A stretch of DNA of 49,003 nucleotides, taken from the NCBI GenBank assembly GCA_013329045.1, contig DUKZ01000019.1, forward strand, positions 1-49,003, written 5' to 3'. The position numbers and the translations under genes were made by a program. Source of the stretch: Candidatus Woesearchaeota archaeon (lineage in GTDB: Archaea; Nanobdellota; Nanobdellia; Woesearchaeales; UBA9989). How positions within the stretch are numbered: the first letter of the stretch is position 1; each line of letters opens with the position of its first letter. Below are positions 8,817 through 16,811 of this stretch, one piece after another. The notes beneath the pieces are model-generated. The model made no database searches, had not been told where the DNA came from, and saw only the letters and a list, made by a program, of their open reading frames with translations.

Positions 8817-9719
8817 ATGGAAAAAAGAATTCTGGATTTTTATCGGGAATTTTCCATCTACACAAACTCTGGCTTATACGGAAAGCTCCTGAAGAAGGAT
8901 CTGCCTAACGATATAAGAGCGATTGGAGATCTTGTTAGAAGAAACATCATCCATAGAACAACTTTGGCTGCGGGAAATGTTGGAACAAACTTAGACAAAA
9001 AATTTGGCGATATGACCAAAGTGCCCTGGTATAGACAGCCCGAAGATGACATTTTGGCTACTGCTTCTGGGATGCTAGCTGAATTATACCGAAGAGATGG
9101 ACGTGGATTTATCTCTAATAGACACGAACAAGATAAGCTAGTTGTTACGTGCCGATTTGTTGCAATTCTCATAGCATCTATTCTAAAATCAAAAGGAATT
9201 CCTTGTAGGGTAAGATCTGGTCATGCTCCATATTTTGATATGGGCAAGATTGGAAAGGCAAGTGCGGATCATTGGATTAATCAGTACTGGGACAAAAAGA
9301 GTGAAAGATGGATAACAATTGACGTCGATGGAAGTTGGAGCTTAAATGAACAGTTTGATCCTTACGATATGCCTGAAGATAAGTTTGATTTTCCAGCAAA
9401 AGCGTGGCTCAATATAAGAAACGGAAAAGAAAACCCTGATAGATTCTGGAATGCCAAACCACAACGTGGCCAAATAGTTGTACTCTGGTCATTATTCTAT
9501 GACTTCCACTGTTTGATGAATAATGAGATACTCTATATTTACGGACCCATCAACAACTATGGGAATCCAGAAGAATTCTCTAAACTTTCTGAAAAAAAAC
9601 TAAGGATTGTTGACGAACTTGCAAAGTTGATGCTAAATCCTGATGAAAATTTTGACAAGTTAATATATACTTGGAACACAAATAAAGAATTTAGATTGCT
9701 AAGCGGCGGACTTCTATAA
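8817..9719 (+). CDS. Transglutaminase-like cysteine protease-fold protein
   Basis: The 300-aa product has the Cys-His-Asp order of the transglutaminase-like superfamily. Cys112 lies in VVTCRFVAILIASILKSKGI (residues 109-128), before the strand CRVRSGHA. His152 lies in ASADHWINQYWD, and the acid is Asp169 or Asp171 in WITIDVDGSW. The cysteine sits at the start of a helix followed by a GIPCR strand, as expected. No signal peptide is seen, so it is probably cytosolic. GGTGA at 8808-8812 is its ribosome-binding site, overlapping the end of the Bro-N gene; the intergenic gap is 4 nt. Base composition is AT-rich like its partner. Substrate (peptide or protein crosslink) is unknown. Confidence 0.8.
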   Translation: MEKRILDFYREFSIYTNSGLYGKLLKKDLPNDIRAIGDLVRRNIIHRTTLAAGNVGTNLDKKFGDMTKVPWYRQPEDDILATASGMLAELYRRDGRGFISNRHEQDKLVVTCRFVAILIASILKSKGIPCRVRSGHAPYFDMGKIGKASADHWINQYWDKKSERWITIDVDGSWSLNEQFDPYDMPEDKFDFPAKAWLNIRNGKENPDRFWNAKPQRGQIVVLWSLFYDFHCLMNNEILYIYGPINNYGNPEEFSKLSEKKLRIVDELAKLMLNPDENFDKLIYTWNTNKEFRLLSGGLL

Positions 9720-10035
9720 TGTCTTTCTGAATGACAACATTCTCGAACTGCTCAGAAAGTCAATAAAAGCAAGTTTCCGCTCCAGATATTCTAGATGATA
9801 TTTTGATTTCCAGAAACTCAATATCTGGTTAGTAACGATTTGGACAAATGCGTTATTAGACAAGAATGTGTCAAGTCCACTCGAAAACAGAAATTATCCG
9901 TTTTCACGACGTGGTAATAGATAGCACGGATTATAAATCTTTTGAAATAATACTACTAACAGATGGTAACTAAACCAGTTTGTCGTCCACGTGGCGACTC
10001 CACAACTTTATGTTCCAGGAGTGCAGGGTAGTATC
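9720..10035. other. Intergenic region with inverted repeat, TATA box and tiny ORF
   Basis: This stretch separates the AT-rich Bro-N/transglutaminase pair from the PLD gene. It contains a perfect 9-bp inverted repeat CCAGATATT/AATATCTGG (9782-9790 and 9820-9828, 29-nt spacer). A TATA box GATTATAAATC lies around 9929-9939, followed by a 22-codon ORF at 9963. I see no longer gene here. The inverted repeat could be a terminator-like or element-boundary structure. Confidence 0.5.
9963..10031 (+). CDS. Possible 22-aa leader ORF ahead of the PLD gene
   Basis: An ATG lies about 27 nt after the TATA box at 9931, exactly where a leaderless start is expected. It opens a 22-codon frame (MVTKPVCRPRGD...) that stops with TAG at 10029-10031, 4 nt before the ATG of the phospholipase-D-like gene. 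The main gene therefore has about 75 nt of 5' sequence containing this frame. It may be a translated leader coupling ribosomes to the next start, or chance. Confidence 0.25.
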   Translation: MVTKPVCRPRGDSTTLCSRSAG

Positions 10036-11004
10036 ATGGTAAAGCACCCAAAAAGGCAAAATCTCACCTTATTCATCCTCCTGCTGTTCACTTTCTCTTT
10101 CATCTCCTGCGCAAGAGCAATCAAAGACACTGTGGATATTGAAACTGTTTTTTGCCCACGGGAAGACTGCCATGCAGTGTTCCTCTCAACGCTCAAGAAT
10201 GCCACGACAATAGACTGCGCCTTCTACGACCTCGACGACCCTCCCCTCATCTCATTGCTGAAAGCAAAACAGGCCCACCTTGTCATGGACGAAGATAACG
10301 CTATCTCCTCAGATAAGGAGCATCTGCACATCAGAAAAGGCAAAGGGTTGATGCACAACAAGTTCTGCATACTAGATGGCAAAACTGTGCTCACTGGCAG
10401 CCTGAATCCAACAACGAATGGCTTCACCAGGAATAACAACAATCTCCTTATTATCAATTCAAGAAAAATTACATTGCTGTATGAAAAGGAATTCCAGGAA
10501 TTATGGTCCTCCCCCAGCGCACAAAAATCCTCCCCCTATTCTACAATATCTTATGATTCAAGCTCCTTGAGTATATATTTTTGCCCTGAGGATCACTGCC
10601 AGGATCACCTCCTAAAGGAGCTGGAGACGGCAAAAGAGTCAATCGGGATCATGGTCTTCTCCTTTACAGACAAAGACATTGCTGAAGAACTCATCAAAAA
10701 ACACCAAGAGGGCGTCCGGGTGCAGGGAGTAATGGAAAAGCAGCAGCTCCACATGCCATACAGCATAGGTCCCCTCCTTGAAAAGTCCGGCATTATCCTC
10801 CAGCCTGACGCAAATCCTGCCCTCCTCCATCACAAAGTCTTCATCATCGACAACAAAACGGTCATCACCGGAAGCTACAACCCGACAAAGAACGGCGATG
10901 AGAACAATGATGAGAACATGCTCATCATCAGGGACAGAAAGGTTGCATCCAGATTCCTGGAAGAGTTCGATTTCATAAGAGGTGTTGCAGATGGAAAAAC
11001 TTAA
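10036..11004 (+). CDS. Exported phospholipase D-like protein with two HKD motifs
   Basis: The start at ATG 10036 is preferred over the GTG at 9991 because it puts a signal sequence at the very N-terminus (MVKHPKRQNLTLFILLLFTF), ending in a possible lipobox-like FISC. The 322-aa product contains two complete PLD catalytic motifs: HNKFCILDGKTVLTGSLNPT near residue 102 and HHKVFIIDNKTVITGSYNPT near 262, each HxK(x)4D(x)6GS. Each half opens with a similar (V/Y)FCPxxxC segment, so the protein is an internal duplication with all catalytic residues kept. Family members are phosphodiesterases or nucleases; exported forms act on extracellular DNA or lipid. The substrate here is unknown. Confidence 0.87.
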   Translation: MVKHPKRQNLTLFILLLFTFSFISCARAIKDTVDIETVFCPREDCHAVFLSTLKNATTIDCAFYDLDDPPLISLLKAKQAHLVMDEDNAISSDKEHLHIRKGKGLMHNKFCILDGKTVLTGSLNPTTNGFTRNNNNLLIINSRKITLLYEKEFQELWSSPSAQKSSPYSTISYDSSSLSIYFCPEDHCQDHLLKELETAKESIGIMVFSFTDKDIAEELIKKHQEGVRVQGVMEKQQLHMPYSIGPLLEKSGIILQPDANPALLHHKVFIIDNKTVITGSYNPTKNGDENNDENMLIIRDRKVASRFLEEFDFIRGVADGKT

Positions 11005-11029
11005 GTATAACACCTTATTTACCTTAAAT

Positions 11030-11251
11030 ATGGTAAACATGACACTTGCAGTTCCGGAAGAATTGCACAAGCTGATGAAGAAGCATGCAGACATCAAGTG
11101 GTCTGAAGTGGCAAGAAGAGCGCTGTGGGAAAAGGCAAAAAAAATCGAGTATTTTGATAAGATGCTGGAAAATAGCAAGCTGACCGAAGAGGATGTTAAG
11201 GTCATTGGCGCCAAGATCAAGCGTTCTATTGCAAAAAGGCATGGCTTATGA
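11030..11251 (+). CDS. VapB-like antitoxin (ribbon-helix-helix type)
   Basis: The ATG at 11030 is chosen because a TATA box (TTAAGTATAAC, 11001-11011) lies about 25 nt upstream; longer readings would start before the promoter. The 73-aa product starts MVNMTLAVPEELHKLMKKH, a short beta strand followed by helices, then KWSEVARRALWEKAKK, the pattern of ribbon-helix-helix antitoxins. The C-terminal half is charged and likely wraps the toxin. Its stop overlaps the start of the PIN-domain gene (ATGA), the classic antitoxin-toxin arrangement. It probably represses its own promoter together with the toxin. Confidence 0.8.
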   Translation: MVNMTLAVPEELHKLMKKHADIKWSEVARRALWEKAKKIEYFDKMLENSKLTEEDVKVIGAKIKRSIAKRHGL

Positions 11252-11661
11252 ATCTTGTAGTTGATACAAATAGGATCATCGCATCTTTTTTAAAAGATGG
11301 TGCTTCAAGATACATTCTTTTGAGTGATGATCATAGGTTCTTCACTCCCTCCTTCGGTTTGGAAGAGATAATAAGATATAGGGAGTACATACTGAGGAAA
11401 GGGGCAATATCCCAAAGACTATTTACTGAGCTGATGGGTGAATTTTTTCAAGACATTAGAATAGTCGATATTCCCAAAAATGCTTTGCTGGTCCAACAAT
11501 TAAAATCATTAGTAAGAGACCCAAACGATATCCCTTTTCTCGCTCTTGCCCTTGTGCTTAAAGCTGATGGTATCTGGTCCGATGACAAGGATTTTCTCAT
11601 CCAGAAAAAAATAAAAATATTCACCACAAAAGACCTTCTCCATAACGCTTTTAATCCCTGA
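11248..11661 (+). CDS. PIN-domain ribonuclease, VapC-type toxin
   Basis: The 137-aa length matches the family. The acidic residues of the PIN metal site are visible: Asp6 in MNLVVDTNRI, Glu39/Glu40 in SFGLEEII, Asp91/Asp94 in RDPNDIPFLALAL, and Asp112/Asp113 with Asp115 in WSDDKDF. PIN toxins cut tRNA or mRNA when not held by the antitoxin. The start codon overlaps the antitoxin stop (ATGA), so the pair is cotranslated. The following PfkB gene begins 15 nt later and may share the transcript. Confidence 0.85.
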   Translation: MNLVVDTNRIIASFLKDGASRYILLSDDHRFFTPSFGLEEIIRYREYILRKGAISQRLFTELMGEFFQDIRIVDIPKNALLVQQLKSLVRDPNDIPFLALALVLKADGIWSDDKDFLIQKKIKIFTTKDLLHNAFNP

Positions 11662-11676
11662 CTGCTTTACCTGTTC

Positions 11677-12618
11677 ATGCGCTACGACTTATTCGGTGTT
11701 GGCCTTGCAATGACTGACCTGCTCATCGAGGTGCCCGGCACCATACTTGAAAAATATCATCTCCACAAAGGGAACCGAAATCTTCTTTCTCAGAGAAAAT
11801 TTCAGGCTATGCGGGATTCTCTTCGCCCGCCCTTGGAAGTTCCCGCCGGCTCTACTGGTAATCTCTGTATGGCCTTTGCCACTCTTGGTGGGAAGGCTGC
11901 GATGTTTGGGCCAAGAGGAAATGATGATCTCGGAAAGAGGTATCATGAAAAGATGGAATCACTTGGTATCTTTCCATTCTTTCCCATCAAGAAAGGCTCA
12001 TCATCTGCCCTCATCAATCTCATCACTCCAGATGCACAAAGGACATTTGCTGCCTGCATCGGCGTTGGATATGATTACGATGATGAGGATATCAAAACAG
12101 CATCGCAGCTCGCAAAGGAATCACACGTATTTCATACAGAGGGATATCTCTTTACTCACAAGAAAAGCGAAAAGGCAATCAAAGAAATAACAAAGCGCGC
12201 AAACACCATCTCCTTTGATCCCTGTGATATCCCAGTCATTAATGAAAAAAGGGCAGAGATCCTCTCCTTCATCAAGACCAATGTCTCCATGTTGTTCATC
12301 AACGAAGAAGAGGCAAAGGCTTTATTGAACGCCAAAAACAGCACATTCCTTCCTGGATTGGAGCCTTTGGCCAAAATCGTTGTCCTCAAGCTTGGCGCCA
12401 AGGGATCAATCATTTGCAACAAAGGCGCACGATACCACATCCCTCCAGTGCCAACAGTAGTCAAGGACACAACCGGCGCTGGAGATTATTATGCAGCAGG
12501 TTTCCTTTATTCTTATCTTCAAAACAACTCTTTAGAAGAGTGCGGGAAAGGAGGTGCGATGCTTGCCTCAAAAGTGATCCAGAAGATCGGTACCGACCCC
12601 TCCATCATTTTGGGTTGA
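11677..12618 (+). CDS. PfkB-family carbohydrate/nucleoside kinase
   Basis: The 313-aa product shows PfkB-family marks: an N-terminal FGVGLAMTDLLIEVP strand-turn, a substrate-loop AGSTGNLCMAFATLGG, GPRGNDDLGKRY, and near the C-terminus the signature DTTGAGDYYAAGFLYSY with the catalytic Asp of GAGD. The NEEEA motif near residue 210 is also present. The N-terminal organisation is similar to adenosine kinases and ribokinases. Adenosine kinase would fit the S-adenosylhomocysteine hydrolase 1.5 kb away, which releases adenosine; that specificity is inference. Its 3' end overlaps the convergent HD-hydrolase gene by 14 bp. Confidence 0.85.
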   Translation: MRYDLFGVGLAMTDLLIEVPGTILEKYHLHKGNRNLLSQRKFQAMRDSLRPPLEVPAGSTGNLCMAFATLGGKAAMFGPRGNDDLGKRYHEKMESLGIFPFFPIKKGSSSALINLITPDAQRTFAACIGVGYDYDDEDIKTASQLAKESHVFHTEGYLFTHKKSEKAIKEITKRANTISFDPCDIPVINEKRAEILSFIKTNVSMLFINEEEAKALLNAKNSTFLPGLEPLAKIVVLKLGAKGSIICNKGARYHIPPVPTVVKDTTGAGDYYAAGFLYSYLQNNSLEECGKGGAMLASKVIQKIGTDPSIILG

Positions 12619-13981
12619 ATCTGATCCCAACGACATGAAACGGCGGCAGTCGCCATGCATGTCCGCTCTCGATCTCGAAGACATAATGGAGCTCACCGTT
12701 GGAAGAGAACCACAGTAGTGGATGATCCTCATTGACGATCTCTTTATGGATGGGTGATGCCCAGTACTGCGTCTTCGCATCAGGACCAAAGATCGGATAG
12801 TCCGAATAGGGAAGTACATCCCCGCTGCCCGTTGTCACATACCCGGATGTTTTGTGTTTACCAAACTCTGAAAAGGTGAGTGTCTCTTCACCTTTGAGAA
12901 TTAAGGTTTCTCTGTCTCCTCCCCTTGCACGAAACATCTGAGCCCATGGAGCTTCCCGTAATGGGCCGATGGTGCGAGGGGAGAAATACTCTACAAGCAC
13001 AGCCCGCCTGCTTATCATCATAGCATTCTTATAGAGTGTAGAGAGCAATCTTTGCTCATGGGAGTCAGTGCATGAAGCTGCCTGATTCCGAAATCCTGCA
13101 AGCAGCTGAAGGGCTGTGAGCTCTCCTTCTCTGATGAAATGGGCAAGATCGCTTCTATCCCTCTGTTGTGCAGCGGCTAGGACAAGACCGACCTTTTCCT
13201 GGTAATCAACAAGATCCAGGGGTATATCAAACTCAGATGAATGCATATTGATCCAAACACTCAAGCTCCCTTCAATCTTGTTGGCTTGAAGAAACCCTCC
13301 CATGGCAGCTACTGCCCGAACGGCTGGCAGGTAGAAATGTGCCGTCTCCAGAAGTATTCGTTCCCGCTGTTCTTCATTATAGAGCTCAAAAGAGCGCATG
13401 TTATGGCTGCGGTCAAGGCATTTGAGAAGGATGGTCCTCGGCTGGTCAAAAAAATGCAAAAGCATGGAGAGCACAAAAAGATCCTTGATCGTCTCTTTGT
13501 CTTCGTAGAGCTGAACGGTATGATCTGAGCAGCCATCAACAAGGGCTGAAACCTCTTCAGGAAAAACTATAGGCAGTATATCCTTGATATCGTCATCGAT
13601 CGTTCGCCGCGCAGGATAGCTAATCCCTCTCTGGTCACAATACTGATTAAGTTTTCTGCGAACATCATCTTGGCTGATTCCGTGCCGCGAAGAATCTGCC
13701 CGTTCCCGTCCGTCATGGAGCAGGCAGCCGGCAACGAAAAGTCCATCAAACCCAAGCGTGACTGCTTCTCTTGTGATAGCAACGGGATGGGAAACATAAG
13801 GGAGAGGCCGCCCGTCTTTTCCCCGCTCCATCCGGTACTGGCCCTCATGAAGGATATATGCCAGTTCCATTGCATCAAGAATCTCTTTTCCTACAAGATG
13901 TCCATGCCTGCGGACAACTGCCGTGAACCTATCAGCAACTTGTGCAAGATGCTCAAGCGAATATCTTTGATGCTTCCCCAT
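12605..13981 (-). CDS. SpoT/RelA-type HD-domain hydrolase without synthetase domain
   Basis: The 458-aa product carries the metal-binding set of the (p)ppGpp hydrolase HD fold: His65 in LPYVSHPVAI, His89-Asp90 in AGCLLHDGRE, and Asp190 in KCLDRSHNMRS, the counterpart of the KLADRLHNMRT motif. No RelA/SpoT synthetase domain is visible; the C-terminal about 250 residues are unassigned, with an aromatic-rich end. It may hydrolyse a guanosine polyphosphate-like or other phosphorylated metabolite. The ATG at 13981 lies about 25 nt after a TATA box (ATATTTATAAAAC, 14003-14015), so it is leaderless. It converges on the PfkB gene. Confidence 0.78.
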   Translation of the reverse strand: MGKHQRYSLEHLAQVADRFTAVVRRHGHLVGKEILDAMELAYILHEGQYRMERGKDGRPLPYVSHPVAITREAVTLGFDGLFVAGCLLHDGRERADSSRHGISQDDVRRKLNQYCDQRGISYPARRTIDDDIKDILPIVFPEEVSALVDGCSDHTVQLYEDKETIKDLFVLSMLLHFFDQPRTILLKCLDRSHNMRSFELYNEEQRERILLETAHFYLPAVRAVAAMGGFLQANKIEGSLSVWINMHSSEFDIPLDLVDYQEKVGLVLAAAQQRDRSDLAHFIREGELTALQLLAGFRNQAASCTDSHEQRLLSTLYKNAMMISRRAVLVEYFSPRTIGPLREAPWAQMFRARGGDRETLILKGEETLTFSEFGKHKTSGYVTTGSGDVLPYSDYPIFGPDAKTQYWASPIHKEIVNEDHPLLWFSSNGELHYVFEIESGHAWRLPPFHVVGIRFNPK

Positions 13982-14099
13982 CTACTGAATGAATCACCAT
14001 CGTTTTATAAATATGATTGATTCCACCACTACTAAGTAAATATTTTCTGACCGCTATCTTTATTAACGCACCCTTTTCCCCCAGTTTAGGTGATTAATT

Positions 14100-15365
14100 A
14101 TGCAAAAAGGTGCTACGTATGAAGTAAAGGACATGGCCCTGGCAGAGCAGGGCATGATGAATATCGAGCTTGCAGAAAGAAGGATGGGCTCGACAATGAA
14201 GGTCAAGGAGAAATTCTCGAAGGAAAAGCCGTTCAAGGGTGTCCGTATCGGCATGGCGCTCCATGTGACAAAGGAGACGGCGGTCCTTGTTCGAACCCTA
14301 ATCGCAGGGGGGGCTGACGTATCAATAACCGGGTGCAATCCTCTTTCAACGCAGGATGATGTATCAGCAGCCCTCGCAAAGGAAGGGGTCAAGGTGTGGG
14401 CATACAAGGGAGAGACAACGGAAGACTACTATCGCTATCTGAATGAGATTATCAAGCAGAGGCCCCATATTACAATTGACGATGGCTGTGACCTTGTCTC
14501 AGAGATCCACAAGAACCATAAAGAACTCATCCCCTCAATCATCGGCGGGTGTGAGGAGACAACAACTGGTATCATCCGTCTCCACGCAATGAAGCGTGAC
14601 AACGCATTAAAGTATCCCGTCATTGCCGTCAACGACAATAAGACAAAACACCTTTTAGACAATTATTATGGCACTGGGCAATCAACATTGGATGGCATTC
14701 TGAGAGCAACAAACATTCTCTTTGCCGGTAAGAATGTTGTTGTCTGTGGCTATGGTTCATGCGGCAAGGGCGTCGCAAAGAAAGCACAGGGGCTGGGGGC
14801 TAATATTATTGTTGTGGAAGTTGATAACTTTGCAGCGCTCCAAGCAGCCCTCGATGGCTACCGCGTCCTCCCAATAAGGCAGGCTGCAGCAGAGGGTGAT
14901 ATCTTCATTACTGTCACAGGAAATAAGAATGTCATTGACACGCAGCACATGCAGCTCATGAAAGATGGTGCAGTTCTTGCAAACTCCGGCCATTTTGATG
15001 CAGAGATCAATGTGAAAGGATTAAAAGAGCTCGCACTATCAAAAAGAAGGGTCAGGCCATTCCTTGATGAATACATTCTGCCAAACAAGAAAGCACTATT
15101 CATTTGCGGCGAAGGAAGGTTGGTGAATCTTGCTGCAGCAGAAGGCCATCCAAGCGAGGTCATGGCAACATCTTTTTGCGGCCAGGCATTGGCGTGCGAG
15201 TATCTTGTTAAGCATAAAGGCTCGATGAAGCCGGATGTCATCACCCTCCCAGCAGAGATCGATGACCACATCGCTGCCCTCCAGCTTGAATCAATGGGCA
15301 TAAAAAAAGACGTAATGACTGAAGAACAAAAGAAGTATTATAACAGCTGGGAGGAAGGAACTTAG
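14100..15365 (+). CDS. ahcY: S-adenosylhomocysteine hydrolase
   Basis: The product (421 aa, the length of archaeal forms) converts S-adenosylhomocysteine to homocysteine and adenosine using tightly bound NAD, completing the methyl cycle. Diagnostic motifs are in order: ALHVTKETAVL, CNPLSTQDDVSAAL, DDGCDL, GCEETTTGIIRL, the NAD-binding GYGSCGKGVAKKAQGLGA near residues 215-232, ANSGHFDAEI, and GRLVNLAAAEGHPSEVM. All catalytic regions appear intact. A GGTGA ribosome-binding site lies at 14089-14093. The stop overlaps the convergent gene by 4 bp. Some archaeal homologues prefer S-inosylhomocysteine; sequence alone does not settle this. Confidence 0.95.
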   Translation: MQKGATYEVKDMALAEQGMMNIELAERRMGSTMKVKEKFSKEKPFKGVRIGMALHVTKETAVLVRTLIAGGADVSITGCNPLSTQDDVSAALAKEGVKVWAYKGETTEDYYRYLNEIIKQRPHITIDDGCDLVSEIHKNHKELIPSIIGGCEETTTGIIRLHAMKRDNALKYPVIAVNDNKTKHLLDNYYGTGQSTLDGILRATNILFAGKNVVVCGYGSCGKGVAKKAQGLGANIIVVEVDNFAALQAALDGYRVLPIRQAAAEGDIFITVTGNKNVIDTQHMQLMKDGAVLANSGHFDAEINVKGLKELALSKRRVRPFLDEYILPNKKALFICGEGRLVNLAAAEGHPSEVMATSFCGQALACEYLVKHKGSMKPDVITLPAEIDDHIAALQLESMGIKKDVMTEEQKKYYNSWEEGT

Positions 15366-16798
15366 ATCTTCCCCTCATTTTTCTCTTCTTTTGCGGGCAA
15401 TGTCAAATACTCCGGCTCTTTCTTTTCTGCCGGTTTCTTGCGTTTTCTAAAGAAGTGCACGCCGTTAAGGATAACCGCAGCAACGACAATGAGCAATAAC
15501 AATACCATCCCAAACGGCATTCGCGTGTCACCGACGAGCTTGACTGATTTTCCAGTTATCTTTCCAAGCCCATCACCTGCCTTCTTGAGGATGTTCCTGT
15601 TATCTTCCAGGTCGACGCCTTTTGCTTGGGCCATCACTTCCGGTTTTTCTCCATCAATGTCTGCAACCATCACGGAATATGTCCCGGCAGGAACAAGCCT
15701 GGATAGGTCGACATTCGCTGTCTCTTGGGGACCAACGGATATTTTCCGCTTGATTACATGCTTCTCATCCCCGTCCAGCTCAATGCCTACCATTCCGGTG
15801 ATGGGAACATTTCCTTTGTTCGAAAACTCTACCATATTTTTGGTGATCGTTGTTGTCAGATCCTCTTGTTCGAGCACCTTTATTTCATCAGTAAAAGAAA
15901 GTTTGTCTGAAGTGACAAGCACTTTGTAGAACCCTGGTTTGCTGCCTGTGGGGAAAGGGTACAGCAATGCTTTGCTTGATGTGGTCTCCTGGTTGAGCAG
16001 GATATCATCATTTGGGGATCTCACCTCCACTCGTATCCTATTGTCCGGGATCTCCTGGTTTCCCTGGTCGGAAAGGAAAGGAATGATAGTGGCTGTCTCT
16101 GATGGCAGAACGTCTCGTGGTTTTATGGCAACTTGGATAGCGGTTGGAACAGCGGTGATATAATAAGCATCGTTAAAGGCTGCGGTGTTTCCATGCCGGT
16201 CAGTGATGCTCACCGAGTATTTATGTTCACCCGAACTGATGCTTGTTGGAAGTGAAAATGTTTTTGTGACTTTTGTCGAGCTCGTCTTGAAGGGGGCGCT
16301 CTCTTCGATGCCGGTGACAGTGATTTCTTTTTCCCCATCAAGTCCTTCCCCAAATGTCATGGTGAGAGTGAGTTTTTCTCCCGGGAGATATTCCTTCTTG
16401 TTTGGCACCACTTCAAGGTCTGCACTGCTGCTGACCTTAAAGCGGGTGGACTTTGCCTCTTCAACCAGTTTTCCGGAGATGGTCGTGAGGCTTGCAAGAT
16501 AAAAGCAGCTTCCTTCAAAGGTGATCTCTGCCGTCATTTTTGGGATTTCAACCCTGAGCCGCTGGTCCCGATCAATGTTCAATGGTAAGGTATAGAAAGT
16601 GATGCTCTGATCGTCACAGGATAAGGAGAGGGCAAAGAGGCCGTTGAAGTCATCATCTGGCTGGATGGTGATGGTTCCTTTGGGGAGGGTTTTTCCCAAG
16701 TAGAACGTGTTATCGCCGATTTCTGGGAAGTAGATGAGTGCTTGAGCAACAGGCATGACTAGGGCTACTATCAGTAAAGAAATAATCTTCAGGTTCAT
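15362..16798 (-). CDS. Exported Ig-like domain protein with C-terminal membrane anchor
   Basis: The start is set at ATG 16798 because a clean signal peptide begins there (MNLKIISLLIVALVMPVAQA). The 478-aa product is mostly beta-sandwich-like repeats: segments such as VVPNKKEYLPGEKLTLTMTF and IKPRDVLPSETATI are typical of archaeal extracellular bacterial-alpha-2-macroglobulin- or CARDB-like modules. A C-terminal membrane helix (about residues 425-447, FGMVLLLLIVVAAVILNG) is followed by an RKRKK stop-transfer and a charged tail. It follows the 16812-17366 gene by 13 nt, so they are probably one operon. Function unknown; an envelope scaffold or pilus-associated role is possible. Confidence 0.75.
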   Translation of the reverse strand: MNLKIISLLIVALVMPVAQALIYFPEIGDNTFYLGKTLPKGTITIQPDDDFNGLFALSLSCDDQSITFYTLPLNIDRDQRLRVEIPKMTAEITFEGSCFYLASLTTISGKLVEEAKSTRFKVSSSADLEVVPNKKEYLPGEKLTLTMTFGEGLDGEKEITVTGIEESAPFKTSSTKVTKTFSLPTSISSGEHKYSVSITDRHGNTAAFNDAYYITAVPTAIQVAIKPRDVLPSETATIIPFLSDQGNQEIPDNRIRVEVRSPNDDILLNQETTSSKALLYPFPTGSKPGFYKVLVTSDKLSFTDEIKVLEQEDLTTTITKNMVEFSNKGNVPITGMVGIELDGDEKHVIKRKISVGPQETANVDLSRLVPAGTYSVMVADIDGEKPEVMAQAKGVDLEDNRNILKKAGDGLGKITGKSVKLVGDTRMPFGMVLLLLIVVAAVILNGVHFFRKRKKPAEKKEPEYLTLPAKEEKNEGKI

Positions 16799-16811
16799 GG
16801 TGAAGGTGACT

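Noticed and set aside
7855..10031. Target-site duplication flanking the Bro-N cassette
   Set aside because: Both flanks contain CGTGG..ACTCCA and GCAGGGTA, but spacing differs and similarity is too short to separate from chance.
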